Of a stretch of DNA of 64,000 nucleotides, positions 18,638 through 26,309 are shown one piece after another. Under the pieces are notes generated by a model. That model was given only the letters and a program-made list of their open reading frames with translations, was not told the DNA's origin and made no database searches. The DNA is from Prochlorococcus sp. AG-347-E03. Lineage in GTDB: Bacteria > Cyanobacteriota > Cyanobacteriia > PCC-6307 > Cyanobiaceae. Both the position numbers and the translations under genes were made by a program. Every line of letters begins with the position of its first letter. Within the stretch, counting starts at the first letter, position 1. The DNA is taken from assembly GCA_003279115.1 (NCBI GenBank), contig QCBG01000001.1, forward strand, positions 124,001 to 188,000. Reading direction: 5' to 3'.

Positions 18638-18832
18638 TTATGACTTGAGAGAATTTCTTAAATCAAACTTTTCAGTTTTTTCAATTTGACACTCAGTATC
18701 GTCTTCAGCACATTTGATTTCAGCTTTTTTGTTCATGTGGCTACTACAACCGCCTGCTATAACTGGTAAACCGGTCGTAGCCGTAAAACCAGTTAAAAAT
18801 GCAAATGCTATATAAGGAAAAAGTCTTTTCAT
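18638..18832 (-). CDS. small secreted Cys-containing protein
   Basis: 64 aa with N-terminal hydrophobic segment. Confidence 0.55.
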   Translation of the reverse strand: MKRLFPYIAFAFLTGFTATTGLPVIAGGCSSHMNKKAEIKCAEDDTECQIEKTEKFDLRNSLKS

Positions 18833-19033
18833 TTAATTGTTACTTTATGTAAACTTATTATGTTACATAAAAAGCTCAAGTGTGAGTAGCTGATAATTCG
18901 CGTGCACCCTATACCAATCATCTAGAGTGATTTAGCAAACCTATGAGTTTTATATTTATCTGAGTATTTTTACTTATATGTTGAGTTGAAGACTTTAAAT
19001 AATTAATGTTTGTTTTGGGTTTATATATAAGTC

Positions 19034-19189
19034 ATGGATAAAGAACATTTAATTGATTTAATTTCTAATAGCATTATTTCTGAGATTAATAATCTCGAAA
19101 TTAATGAGGAAAAATTGATTGCAAATAATTATTTAAATAATCTGAATTTAAATCAGCTTAGAATAATTTCTAAAGAATTTATTTTGTAA
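19034..19189 (+). CDS. small hypothetical protein
   Basis: 51 aa MDKEHLIDLISNSIISEINNLEINEEKLIANNYLNNLNLNQLRIISKEFIL. Confidence 0.45.
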   Translation: MDKEHLIDLISNSIISEINNLEINEEKLIANNYLNNLNLNQLRIISKEFIL

Positions 19190-19237
19190 TTTTTATTAAA
19201 TATTTATTTAAATAAATGAGATTTTCATAACTGTCAT

Positions 19238-19453
19238 TTGAATTTTAATAAGTTAATACCTTTTAATATGAATGATTCAGAAGAATTTAAACCTAGCCTT
19301 AAACAAATCAATGAGGATATAAGACCTACATGGGAAGATATCAAAAAACAATCAGAAGTTTTAGTTAACAAACTTGGTTGCCCTAGATCATTTGTTGGAG
19401 GGATGCTTCATGCAATAGCAAGCGACTTCTCTGATATAAAAACTTGGGAATAA
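19238..19453 (+). CDS. hypothetical protein
   Basis: ORF containing MNDSEEFKPSLKQINEDIRPTWEDIKKQSEVLVNKLG. Confidence 0.6.
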   Translation: MNFNKLIPFNMNDSEEFKPSLKQINEDIRPTWEDIKKQSEVLVNKLGCPRSFVGGMLHAIASDFSDIKTWE

Positions 19454-19676
19454 ATGAAAAACTTATTACTTACACCACTTTTCAAACTATTCAAAAAAAG
19501 CACTTTCCTCTTATCACTAAATCAAAACTCGTGCCCTGTTTTAGATGCTGAAGACATAAAAAAGCAAGAACAGAAAGAAGCTATTGAAAGGTTGTACCCG
19601 TAAACTTTTAACAGAAATGTATCAGATCATATATACGATGCAGCACGGTCCTATACACCCCCATGCCACCCATCAC

Positions 19677-19705
19677 TTTCCCAACCAGGAACTTTGATGG
19701 ATAAT
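19677..19705 (+). repeat. orphan copy of junction-upstream block
   Basis: tttcccaaccaggaactttgatggataat matches blocks upstream of J2, J3, J4 and J5 but no core follows within 100 bp. Confidence 0.6.
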
Positions 19706-19712
19706 ATTTATA

Positions 19713-20246
19713 TCAGCAAAACATTTGAGAAGTAGATATATTTTTTATTGTGAGTAGTTTGATCTCCATAATATTTGTTTGGCTATTAAAACAACCAACT
19801 ACTGGCAAACCAGTACTAGCAAAACTTCCTGTGGGAGCTGCCAAAATTTGCGTGCGATATCCATACCCACCCCTAAAAAATATTTGATAAAAACCGCTCG
19901 GAGTAAACCAAGAATTACCTGAGGGAGTATAAGTAGACATGTTTTTACATCTTGATGGATCAGGAACTCTACAAGCATTTACGGAGACATACTCCGAAAT
20001 AGAGTAAGCACCTCTTGGATAAGTTCCAAATTCCATGTAATAAGATTGAACTGCCTTCATATATGAATTAATCAAAACAGCCGCTTCCTTTTGTCTTGCT
20101 TTGACGGAGGCGTTTTGAAAGCTTGGTATAGCTATTCCAGAAAGAATTCCAATTATTACTACAACAACTATTAACTCAACTAATGTAAATGCATCTTCAT
20201 TTCTTCTTATACGAAAATTTCTAATAAGAAAAAGAAATTTATTCAT
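19713..20246 (-). CDS. type IV pilin-like protein
   Basis: prepilin N-methylation motif DAFTLVELIVVVVIIGILSGIAIPSF; likely start at MNKFLFLIRNF. Confidence 0.9.
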   Translation of the reverse strand: MNKFLFLIRNFRIRRNEDAFTLVELIVVVVIIGILSGIAIPSFQNASVKARQKEAAVLINSYMKAVQSYYMEFGTYPRGAYSISEYVSVNACRVPDPSRCKNMSTYTPSGNSWFTPSGFYQIFFRGGYGYRTQILAAPTGSFASTGLPVVGCFNSQTNIMEIKLLTIKNISTSQMFC

Positions 20247-20368
20247 CACAAATAATTCTATTCTTCTTAAAGTAGGTAATCTTAAGAGGAAATTTTTTTT
20301 AGGTCCAAATACCATAACAATTCTATATGACTGGAAATTCCAAACAACTTAAAATACAAAGAACAAGC

Positions 20369-20397
20369 TTTCCTAAATAGGAACTTTGATGGATAAT
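20369..20397 (+). promoter_or_regulatory. junction-upstream block before J2 (promoter-like)
   Basis: TTTCCT-17 bp-GATAAT: tttcctaaataggaactttgatggataat. Confidence 0.5.
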
Positions 20398-20463
20398 AAA
20401 TTCATACAAAAAAGTTTGAGTAGCACCTACTCGAAGCTTTAAAATTCGCTGAGATCCACTGGT

Positions 20464-20508
20464 ATGAATGAAGAAAAGTTTTGGCTAATGAAAAGTGAGC
20501 GCGTCTAG
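20464..20508 (+). pseudogene. EVE-gene 5' fragment with core repeat copy 2 (J2)
   Basis: MNEEKFWLMKSERV*; tggctaatgaaaagtgagc at 20482-20500. Confidence 0.85.
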
Positions 20509-20539
20509 CTATTACTGGGATTTCAGGGAATCGTAATTT

Positions 20540-20561
20540 TTTACTCAAACTTTACTCAAAC
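20540..20561 (+). repeat. arm-type direct repeat pair, E2 left end
   Basis: TTTACTCAAAC TTTACTCAAAC, 11-bp period. Confidence 0.9.
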
Positions 20562-20859
20562 TTTTAAAGACTAAAAAACTAACCGATATTGAGTTCGGTT
20601 CGAAGTAAGAAAACCCTGAAACTATTAATCTCTTTTGATGAATAGTCTTCAAATGACAAAGACACAAAGCACAAAAACTACATTAAGTAGCAAGCTAAGT
20701 GTCTTGGAAGTAATCTGCATTAATTAAAAAGGTTTTTGTACTCGTGTGTAGGAGTGCGGGGTTAACCTTGAAACCGCTAGGCTCAAGTCCTTACGAAAAG
20801 GACAAGTCCTTAGACCACTTATACCTAAGAAACACACTCATCACAAGTAAAAATAACTT

Positions 20860-20905
20860 GATTGACAGTCGATCTAAACTTAGAGGGATAAAACCCTCTT
20901 TTTTT
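20860..20905 (+). repeat. 46-bp repeat containing a terminator hairpin (copy 2)
   Basis: gattgacagtcgatctaaacttagagggataaaaccctcttttttt. Confidence 0.85.
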
Positions 20906-20906
20906 G

Positions 20907-21080
20907 ATGAGAAACAAATTTAAAAGATCAGCTTTTTTTGATATGTCTGATGACCTTTTCTATCGAATATCATTAATAGGATTTTTAGTTGTTTTTAGCT
21001 CAATGGTATTTTTCCTAACGAAATATAGAGAAAAAAAAGTTAATAATATAAGCCAGATTTCCATAACTGAACAAATTTAA
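20907..21080 (+). CDS. small single-TM protein
   Basis: 57 aa MRNKFKRSAFFDMSDDLFYRISLIGFLVVFSSMVFFLTKYREKKVNN. Confidence 0.55.
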   Translation: MRNKFKRSAFFDMSDDLFYRISLIGFLVVFSSMVFFLTKYREKKVNNISQISITEQI

Positions 21081-21094
21081 TTTTTAAAGCAGTA

Positions 21095-21448
21095 ATGCAA
21101 AGATTTATAATTTCCCCGTTATTTGCTTTATCTAGATTTTTTATAAATACTTACGGAATATTTTTAAAGTTTTTTCTCCAATTAAATGGTGGTTATTGGT
21201 CAAGAATTGGTTTAACCGAAAATATTACAGAGGAAAGAATTAAAAAAAGAAGATTATATATCTTACCTTTTTATTTTCTTCTGGCTTTATTGTTTGGATT
21301 ACTATCTGCTCTTTATTGGTATTTGGTGATTCTATATGTACCACTTTTGATAGAAAGATATTTAAGTCCATTGAATAACAGTATTGCTTTAATAATTGCT
21401 TTCGCTACTTTCTTTAGCTGGCTTTATATTCTTTGTAAAACAAAATAA
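21095..21448 (+). CDS. membrane protein
   Basis: 117 aa ORF with several hydrophobic segments. Confidence 0.65.
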   Translation: MQRFIISPLFALSRFFINTYGIFLKFFLQLNGGYWSRIGLTENITEERIKKRRLYILPFYFLLALLFGLLSALYWYLVILYVPLLIERYLSPLNNSIALIIAFATFFSWLYILCKTK

Positions 21449-21484
21449 ACAAAGTATTATCTATCTGCAAAAGCAAAAGATACT

Positions 21485-21619
21485 TTATTTAAAATCTTCT
21501 TTTGTTTGATTATCATTTTCTCTTACCCAATAGTCCTCATATTTTAAATTTCTTTTTTGATAATCTAATGCGTTCATGTTCTTATCGAGTATGGCAAAAG
21601 GAGAATTAGTAAATTTCAT
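21485..21619 (-). CDS. microprotein related to the Cys-tailed family (lacks Cys tail)
   Basis: 44 aa MKFTNSPFAILDKNMNALDYQKRNLKYEDYWVRENDNQTKEDFK; N-terminus similar to the 10921 ORF. Confidence 0.55.
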   Translation of the reverse strand: MKFTNSPFAILDKNMNALDYQKRNLKYEDYWVRENDNQTKEDFK

Positions 21620-21677
21620 GGCATAACACCTCTAAAAAAAATAGTTTATTGAATATTTAATAGATATGAGATTTTAT

Positions 21678-21779
21678 TTATCTCAAGTAACTAGATCCTC
21701 TATAAGTAAGCTTTATTGTTTTCTCTTCTTGGCTCTTGCAATATACGAAAGATTTGCCGTTAAAATACATGTTTACCAT
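21678..21779 (-). CDS. conserved 33-aa protein MVNMYFNGKSFVYCKSQEEKTIKLTYRGSSYLR (copy 2)
   Basis: paralogue of 8067-8168; AGGAG ribosome-binding site. Confidence 0.75.
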   Translation of the reverse strand: MVNMYFNGKSFVYCKSQEEKTIKLTYRGSSYLR

Positions 21780-21798
21780 TATGCAGCTCCTGGTCTTG

Positions 21799-21824
21799 AT
21801 CAAGTCCCCGTCCTATGGCTTGAT
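21799..21824 (-). ncRNA. 5'-leader hairpin (copy 2)
   Basis: ATCAAG-CCATAGGACGGGGA-CTTGAT; compensatory terminal pair relative to copy 1. Confidence 0.6.
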
Positions 21825-21883
21825 TCGTACTGCGGTCTATCTAATAGTAGATCGGACGATTTGGTAGCATTTACTACACTTTA

Positions 21884-21912
21884 TTTATAGAGTATTTATA
21901 CTCAGTTGTCAA
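21884..21912 (-). promoter_or_regulatory. sigma70-type promoter of leader copy 2
   Basis: minus strand TTGACA-17 bp-TATAAA. Confidence 0.75.
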
Positions 21913-21930
21913 CCCTTAAGATTAAAATTC

Positions 21931-22113
21931 TCAGTCGCAATAGACTAAACAATGCTGATTAGTTGGATGTTCTCTACATTCCCTCTTCCAATAGTCTTCA
22001 AATAAATGGTTATCTCTATCAAGATTTCTTGTTATTTCTTCCATTCTGTTTCCAGCATAATTAAATGCTTTTAGGTATCTTGGAAGGATTGTGAATTGAT
22101 TGAATAGTTTCAT
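21931..22113 (-). CDS. Cys-tailed microprotein family member
   Basis: 60 aa ...YWKRECREHPTNQHCLVYCD; AGGAGG ribosome-binding site. Confidence 0.7.
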   Translation of the reverse strand: MKLFNQFTILPRYLKAFNYAGNRMEEITRNLDRDNHLFEDYWKRECREHPTNQHCLVYCD

Positions 22114-22171
22114 TTAGACCTCCTAGATCTATACTTATATTGTCCTCCTATAGCCTTGAAATTTATAGGTC

Positions 22172-22310
22172 GGTTTGAGGAACTATTAGGTACGGGAAGA
22201 GGTATATATTTTGAATCAAAAAATACTAAAGCAGTCCTAAAATTAATACATGGTTGTCATGAGGCAGTTGCAGGGATACAACTGAAGCCAACCATAAATT
22301 ATTAGAGATC
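22172..22310 (+). ncRNA. candidate structured RNA (copy B2)
   Basis: inverted homologue of 17785-17932; shared stems. Confidence 0.45.
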
Positions 22311-22564
22311 AATTCAAGATTTAAAACACACTCATTATTTAAAAAGAAATCTTCTCCACTTTAGATAAAACTAAAATAAATCAGGATTTGAAAACAATGT
22401 AATCATAGATACCAACAGGTATTTAGCTAATTGATTATATATTTAACACACGAGTTAACCCGTTCCAATTTGTTGACTCTGAGGTTTTACCGTTGATTCC
22501 TTATCTTCTGAAAGTTGTTCCTTGCAGCTTTAGATTAAAAAACGGTCTTTATTTAATCTAAACC

Positions 22565-22702
22565 ATGCAAAAGAAAATCGTAAAAAAATATGCTGAATTA
22601 ATGCATCAGGCGCAACAAGCTACTGGAAGAAAAGAAGCAGTTGGACTAATACATAAAGCAGCAAAGTTAAAAACTAAATTTGATAATTACGAGATGATGT
22701 GA
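22565..22702 (+). CDS. small hypothetical protein
   Basis: 45 aa MQKKIVKKYAELMHQAQQATGRKEAVGLIHKAAKLKTKFDNYEMM. Confidence 0.55.
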   Translation: MQKKIVKKYAELMHQAQQATGRKEAVGLIHKAAKLKTKFDNYEMM

Positions 22703-22842
22703 TCATCTACAAAGCAATTTTCCCAAATAAGAATGTCATTCTTAAATAAATTCTCGATTAAAGATTTTTCCTTCAATATTTCCAACAGATAAGCGTAATT
22801 TATAAAGGGGTACCGTCATGATATATAGAGGAAAGGGGTACA

Positions 22843-22871
22843 CTTTCCTAAATAGAAACTTTGATGGATAA
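22843..22871 (+). promoter_or_regulatory. junction-upstream block before J3 (promoter-like)
   Basis: tttcctaaatagaaactttgatggataat. Confidence 0.5.
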
Positions 22872-22891
22872 TAAATTCATATTCAAAGAAG

Positions 22892-22913
22892 TTACCCAAA
22901 CTTTACTCAAACC
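22892..22913 (+). repeat. arm-type direct repeat pair, E2 right end
   Basis: TTACCCAAACT TTACTCAAACC, 11-bp period; same sequence class as the E2 left end. Confidence 0.85.
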
Positions 22914-22934
22914 CTATATATTCGCCGAGATCCT

Positions 22935-23051
22935 ATGGTACAACAGGAACCTAGCTACTGGCTAATGAACCATGTGCCAGTAGTCATAGCAATGGATCTC
23001 AAAAATCAGATAAATTCCGTCCACACGTCGTCCACACTTTTAGTTGATTAA
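22935..23051 (+). pseudogene. EVE-gene 5' fragment with core repeat copy 3 (J3)
   Basis: MVQQEPSYWLMNHVPVVIAMDLKNQ..., N-terminus parallels the real gene MPQQEPSFWLMKSEP. Confidence 0.85.
23018..23039 (+). repeat. arm-type direct repeat pair, E3 left end
   Basis: CGTCCACACGT CGTCCACACTT, 11-bp period. Confidence 0.9.
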
Positions 23052-23150
23052 AACTCCATCAAGAAAATCCTAAAAAGTTAAATCTGGTACTGACAAATAT
23101 TTTAAAAATAAATACTATATACCTAAATAATTATCTAGGAATTTAAATTC

Positions 23151-23579
23151 ATGATTAAGAATTTATTCATAGCAATCGCTTTTGCTTTGATGCTCATCAA
23201 CCCAAATATTTCTATAGCTGCCGAATCGCCTGTAGATGTACAAGAAGTCTTTGTAGGTTCTGAAACTATGGATGGTGATGCTCTTAAATATCCAAAAGGA
23301 AAAGCAGAAATAAGATTACAAAGAGTCGAATTAGCTGAGGGAGGGATAGTCCCGCTTCACTCTCATCCAATTCCATTATTAGGTAATGTTGAGCAAGGTA
23401 CAATTGTTGTCAAAAGACAAGGTATGGAAGATCTTACCTATACAGCGGGGGATACATTTATAGTTGGTCCAAAGACACCAAAACATACAATGGGTAATGC
23501 AAAAACCGATAATGCAATAGTTTGGTTCGCAGCAATTGGAGCAAAAGATGTCCCAATTCTAATTCCTGCAGAAGGATAA
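23151..23579 (+). CDS. secreted cupin-domain protein
   Basis: signal peptide; GGIVPLHSHPIPLLGNVEQGTIVVKR cupin motif. Confidence 0.85.
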   Translation: MIKNLFIAIAFALMLINPNISIAAESPVDVQEVFVGSETMDGDALKYPKGKAEIRLQRVELAEGGIVPLHSHPIPLLGNVEQGTIVVKRQGMEDLTYTAGDTFIVGPKTPKHTMGNAKTDNAIVWFAAIGAKDVPILIPAEG

Positions 23580-23617
23580 TTTTTAACTTTGAGTCGATAA
23601 TTTTTATTTAATTTAAA

Positions 23618-24142
23618 TCAACGGGGACTATTCAAGTCCCCTATTTTTTCTTTTCGCATTACTTCAAACATACTTAAATATTGAAGTGGAAACACAGTAG
23701 CAAGATTCTCTATTCGTTCTTCATCAAGTTCTATTCCTTCTGGTAATTTTTTAATCAATTTTGGGATTGCTAATTTTGTTTCTGCTTTGCAGAAATTAAT
23801 CCGATAAGTTGCTTCTCTTCTAATGTTGGCTTTTATTAATCCATCCTCATTAAAAGCAGAATTAATATCTAACTTGTTGCCCTTAAGGAGTGCAATTAAA
23901 ACTTGATCCGCAATTCTCAAAGCTTTATCTGGTTCTGTGCCCTTTGTTATTCCAAATATCCAAGTACAAGCTCCCACACCAAATGAACGTGCAATACATT
24001 CATCATTACCGATTTCATCGCAGGGTAACCTAAAAGACTTTTCAAGTTTCTCTAAATCATAACCACTTTCACCTTCTGGGAATCCCGCAAAAGTTGTAAC
24101 TGGAAATATCAAAAAAAGGATTAGAGCTATAAATTCTTTCAT
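23618..24142 (-). CDS. hypothetical secreted protein
   Basis: 174 aa ORF with signal-like N-terminus MKEFIALILFLIFPVTTFAG. Confidence 0.65.
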   Translation of the reverse strand: MKEFIALILFLIFPVTTFAGFPEGESGYDLEKLEKSFRLPCDEIGNDECIARSFGVGACTWIFGITKGTEPDKALRIADQVLIALLKGNKLDINSAFNEDGLIKANIRREATYRINFCKAETKLAIPKLIKKLPEGIELDEERIENLATVFPLQYLSMFEVMRKEKIGDLNSPR

Positions 24143-24182
24143 AGATCGACCTCGTCAATCAAAATAAAGGTTGAAGGTTTAT

Positions 24183-24449
24183 TCAAAAGAATACCTCCTC
24201 CTCTTCAGCATCCTCATCATCCTCATTAGGCATATTCTCAGGAAGACTTAATGGGACATTCATTTCTGCACTAAGGAAATGAAGCAGTCTCAATGAAAGC
24301 TCTTGGTCAATCTTTCGGAGTGGATTAATTCGATCGACTGTTGGATTTGTTGAATCCTCAACTCCTTGAAGTTTTCCTCTAACACGAGTTAAATCTTTAA
24401 GAAGTTTAGTACTAGCTTTTGATGCTGGTATGTGTGTTGGTAAATTCAT
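24183..24449 (-). CDS. hypothetical protein with acidic C-terminus
   Basis: 88 aa ORF ending NEDDEDAEEEEVFF. Confidence 0.65.
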   Translation of the reverse strand: MNLPTHIPASKASTKLLKDLTRVRGKLQGVEDSTNPTVDRINPLRKIDQELSLRLLHFLSAEMNVPLSLPENMPNEDDEDAEEEEVFF

Positions 24450-24454
24450 TGAAA

Positions 24455-24667
24455 TTAAAATTCCTTTTGGTGAAATGGTTTAACTTGCATTATTTGTTGG
24501 TTTATTAGTTCCGTTAGAACTCGAAATTGGTACCAATAATGGATTTCGAAAGAAAATCTATTTGAAAAATTTGTATAGTCTCCTGACTTATACATTTGAT
24601 GGAGTCTTTGTAATCGCTCCATTAAGAGCATTATTTCTTCAGTCATTTTCATCATTAGCGTGAGCAC
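24455..24667 (-). CDS. hypothetical protein
   Basis: 70 aa ORF between two same-strand ORFs; exact start uncertain (overlaps upstream ORF). Confidence 0.55.
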   Translation of the reverse strand: MLTLMMKMTEEIMLLMERLQRLHQMYKSGDYTNFSNRFSFEIHYWYQFRVLTELINQQIMQVKPFHQKEF

Positions 24668-25100
24668 AAAGAATTAATGCTCTAACCTTCTCAAACTCAT
24701 CTCTGAGATCTTCGACTTCATCTCTAAGCTTTCTATTTTCAATAAGTTGTATTTCATGTCTCTGAACAGCTCTGTTTTCAGAGTTATTTAGTTTTAAATG
24801 AATTTTCTGAACCTCAATTGCTGTATCTTCAAGGTTTTCTTTAATAACCTCAAAGTCTTGATATTTATAATCAACAGCTCTTAGACCTCTTCCATTTGTT
24901 GGGTCAACCCGAATAATCTTTCCGATTATTTTATTGAGAACATCTAATGGAAAAGTTTCAGAACAAAATAGGATTGTGTGCTCATGTCCGTCATGTTCAC
25001 CTAATCCGACAGCGTATTCACCTTTTTTCCCTTCGCGAGAAGGAATGAGGACGCGAAGAAGTTTCGCAGTCTGAAAGACTGGATAATTTTCGTTTGACAT
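24639..25100 (-). CDS. hypothetical protein with coiled-coil C-terminus
   Basis: 153 aa ORF MSNENYPVFQTAKLLRVLIPSREGKKGEYAVGLGEHDGHEHTILFCSE... Confidence 0.65.
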   Translation of the reverse strand: MSNENYPVFQTAKLLRVLIPSREGKKGEYAVGLGEHDGHEHTILFCSETFPLDVLNKIIGKIIRVDPTNGRGLRAVDYKYQDFEVIKENLEDTAIEVQKIHLKLNNSENRAVQRHEIQLIENRKLRDEVEDLRDEFEKVRALILCAHANDEND

Positions 25101-25105
25101 ATCTA

Positions 25106-25678
25106 CTAAACCCTTTTAACTAAATGTTTTTTTGTTGGCTGTCGTTTTAATTTCAAACTATCTCGGTTGGATCCTTCTCCCTTTGGATTTCCAAATTCTT
25201 GTTTCACCATGAAGGTTGAACTAATCAACAGGAACCCAATTTTCTGATCTTCATTTAAAGTCTTATTTATTTTTTTCTTTTCTAAATCTTCTACAACTTC
25301 ATAAATATTCGTTGGATCTGCCCAGAATTTGTAATCATGCTCCAAAACCTTACTAAATTTTAATCTCCTTTTATTTTCATCCTTAGAAATGTCCTCAGAG
25401 TAGATTCCCTCTTTGAGCATTCTTTTTCTTTTGTCTTTAAAAATGAGACCGAATTTTTTCCTGTAGAACTTTTCTAGCTCCTTTGGAGGTGTAAATTCTT
25501 CAGGAATGTAAATTTCATCGTTAGGAGTTAATCTTGGTAATTCTCCTTTATCAAAAAGAATACGTAACCAGCTCTCTCGTCTTACCCAATAATTTTTAAA
25601 ATTCAAATAATTGGGCTGGGATATTGCATTATCTTTATTATTTTCAGATAAGCAAATCCCACGGTAATAATGTGCCAT
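25106..25678 (-). CDS. hypothetical protein
   Basis: 190 aa ORF MAHYYRGICLSENNKDNAISQPNYLNFKNYWVRRESWLR... Confidence 0.65.
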   Translation of the reverse strand: MAHYYRGICLSENNKDNAISQPNYLNFKNYWVRRESWLRILFDKGELPRLTPNDEIYIPEEFTPPKELEKFYRKKFGLIFKDKRKRMLKEGIYSEDISKDENKRRLKFSKVLEHDYKFWADPTNIYEVVEDLEKKKINKTLNEDQKIGFLLISSTFMVKQEFGNPKGEGSNRDSLKLKRQPTKKHLVKRV

Positions 25679-25992
25679 GAGTTTAAAAATAATTAACTTG
25701 CTTACCCGCCTTGTACTTCAAAAGCGCTTCTAATCACATTGGCTGGTCTATATGTGAGTGAAGTGATCGAATTGAAATCTTTATTGCTTATATTTATAAA
25801 CCAAAAATAAAAAAAAATCTACCCCCAATTTAAAACTTTTTTAAAAATAGCTTTTAAATATACCTGTCTTCCTCCAAACCTCTTCCAACAAATGCTTATA
25901 TTCTTTTCTTGCATCTTCAACAGTTTCTACTCTTATACCTTTAATAACTTATTAACTTGATCTTTTATAAAAGCAACCTTAACTAACCATCA

Positions 25993-26021
25993 CTTTCCTA
26001 AATAGATAATTTGATGGATAA
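25993..26021 (+). promoter_or_regulatory. junction-upstream block before J4 (promoter-like)
   Basis: tttcctaaatagataatttgatggataat. Confidence 0.5.
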
Positions 26022-26051
26022 TAAGTTAAGAAAAGGGTGTAGAAGCTACTT

Positions 26052-26073
26052 TATCCACACCCGGTCCACACTT
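26052..26073 (+). repeat. arm-type direct repeat pair, E3 right end
   Basis: TATCCACACCC GGTCCACACTT, 11-bp period; same class as the E3 left end. Confidence 0.85.
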
Positions 26074-26098
26074 CGCAATATTCTTCAAACCCCTTGAT

Positions 26099-26131
26099 AT
26101 GACTGATATTAACTACTGGCTAATGAAATAG
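26099..26131 (+). pseudogene. EVE-gene 5' fragment with core repeat copy 4 (J4)
   Basis: MTDINYWLMK*; tactggctaatgaaa at 26114-26128. Confidence 0.85.
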
Positions 26132-26185
26132 GAGCAAGATGCATTTTGCTAGTCATAGCAAGGGTTTTATTTTTTACAAAAAATT

Positions 26186-26207
26186 TCATTCGAACCTCAT
26201 TCGAACT
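26186..26207 (+). repeat. arm-type direct repeat pair, E4 left end
   Basis: TCATTCGAACC TCATTCGAACT, 11-bp period. Confidence 0.9.
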
Positions 26208-26309
26208 TTTTAGTGATTGAAAATTATCGAATAACTTAATCAATAGTCATTAATAGTTTGTTGATTGGAATAGAAATAATTACTAATATGCTTCTAATTA
26301 TTGAAAAAC

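Larger units (their letters stand above)
16650..20480 (+). mobile_element. putative integrative cassette E1 (possibly composite)
   Basis: bounded by direct core repeats J1 and J2; left-end direct repeats ATGTTCACGAT x2 (11-bp period). Confidence 0.6.
20482..22955 (+). mobile_element. putative integrative cassette E2
   Basis: core repeats J2 and J3; matching arm repeats TTTACTCAAAC x2 (left) and TTACCCAAACT/TTACTCAAACC (right). Confidence 0.75.
22956..26113 (+). mobile_element. putative integrative cassette E3
   Basis: core repeats J3 and J4; matching arm repeats CGTCCACAC x2 (left) and ATCCACAC/GTCCACAC (right). Confidence 0.75.

Noticed and set aside
21666-21890. 74-aa plus-strand ORF (MRFYLSQVTRSSISKLYC...VHVYHYAAPGLDQVPVLWLDSYCGL)
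   Set aside because: Looks conserved with 8.1-8.3 kb, but the conserved promoter, ribosome-binding site and start/stop all belong to the minus-strand 33-aa gene and its leader; the plus-strand reading is their antisense.
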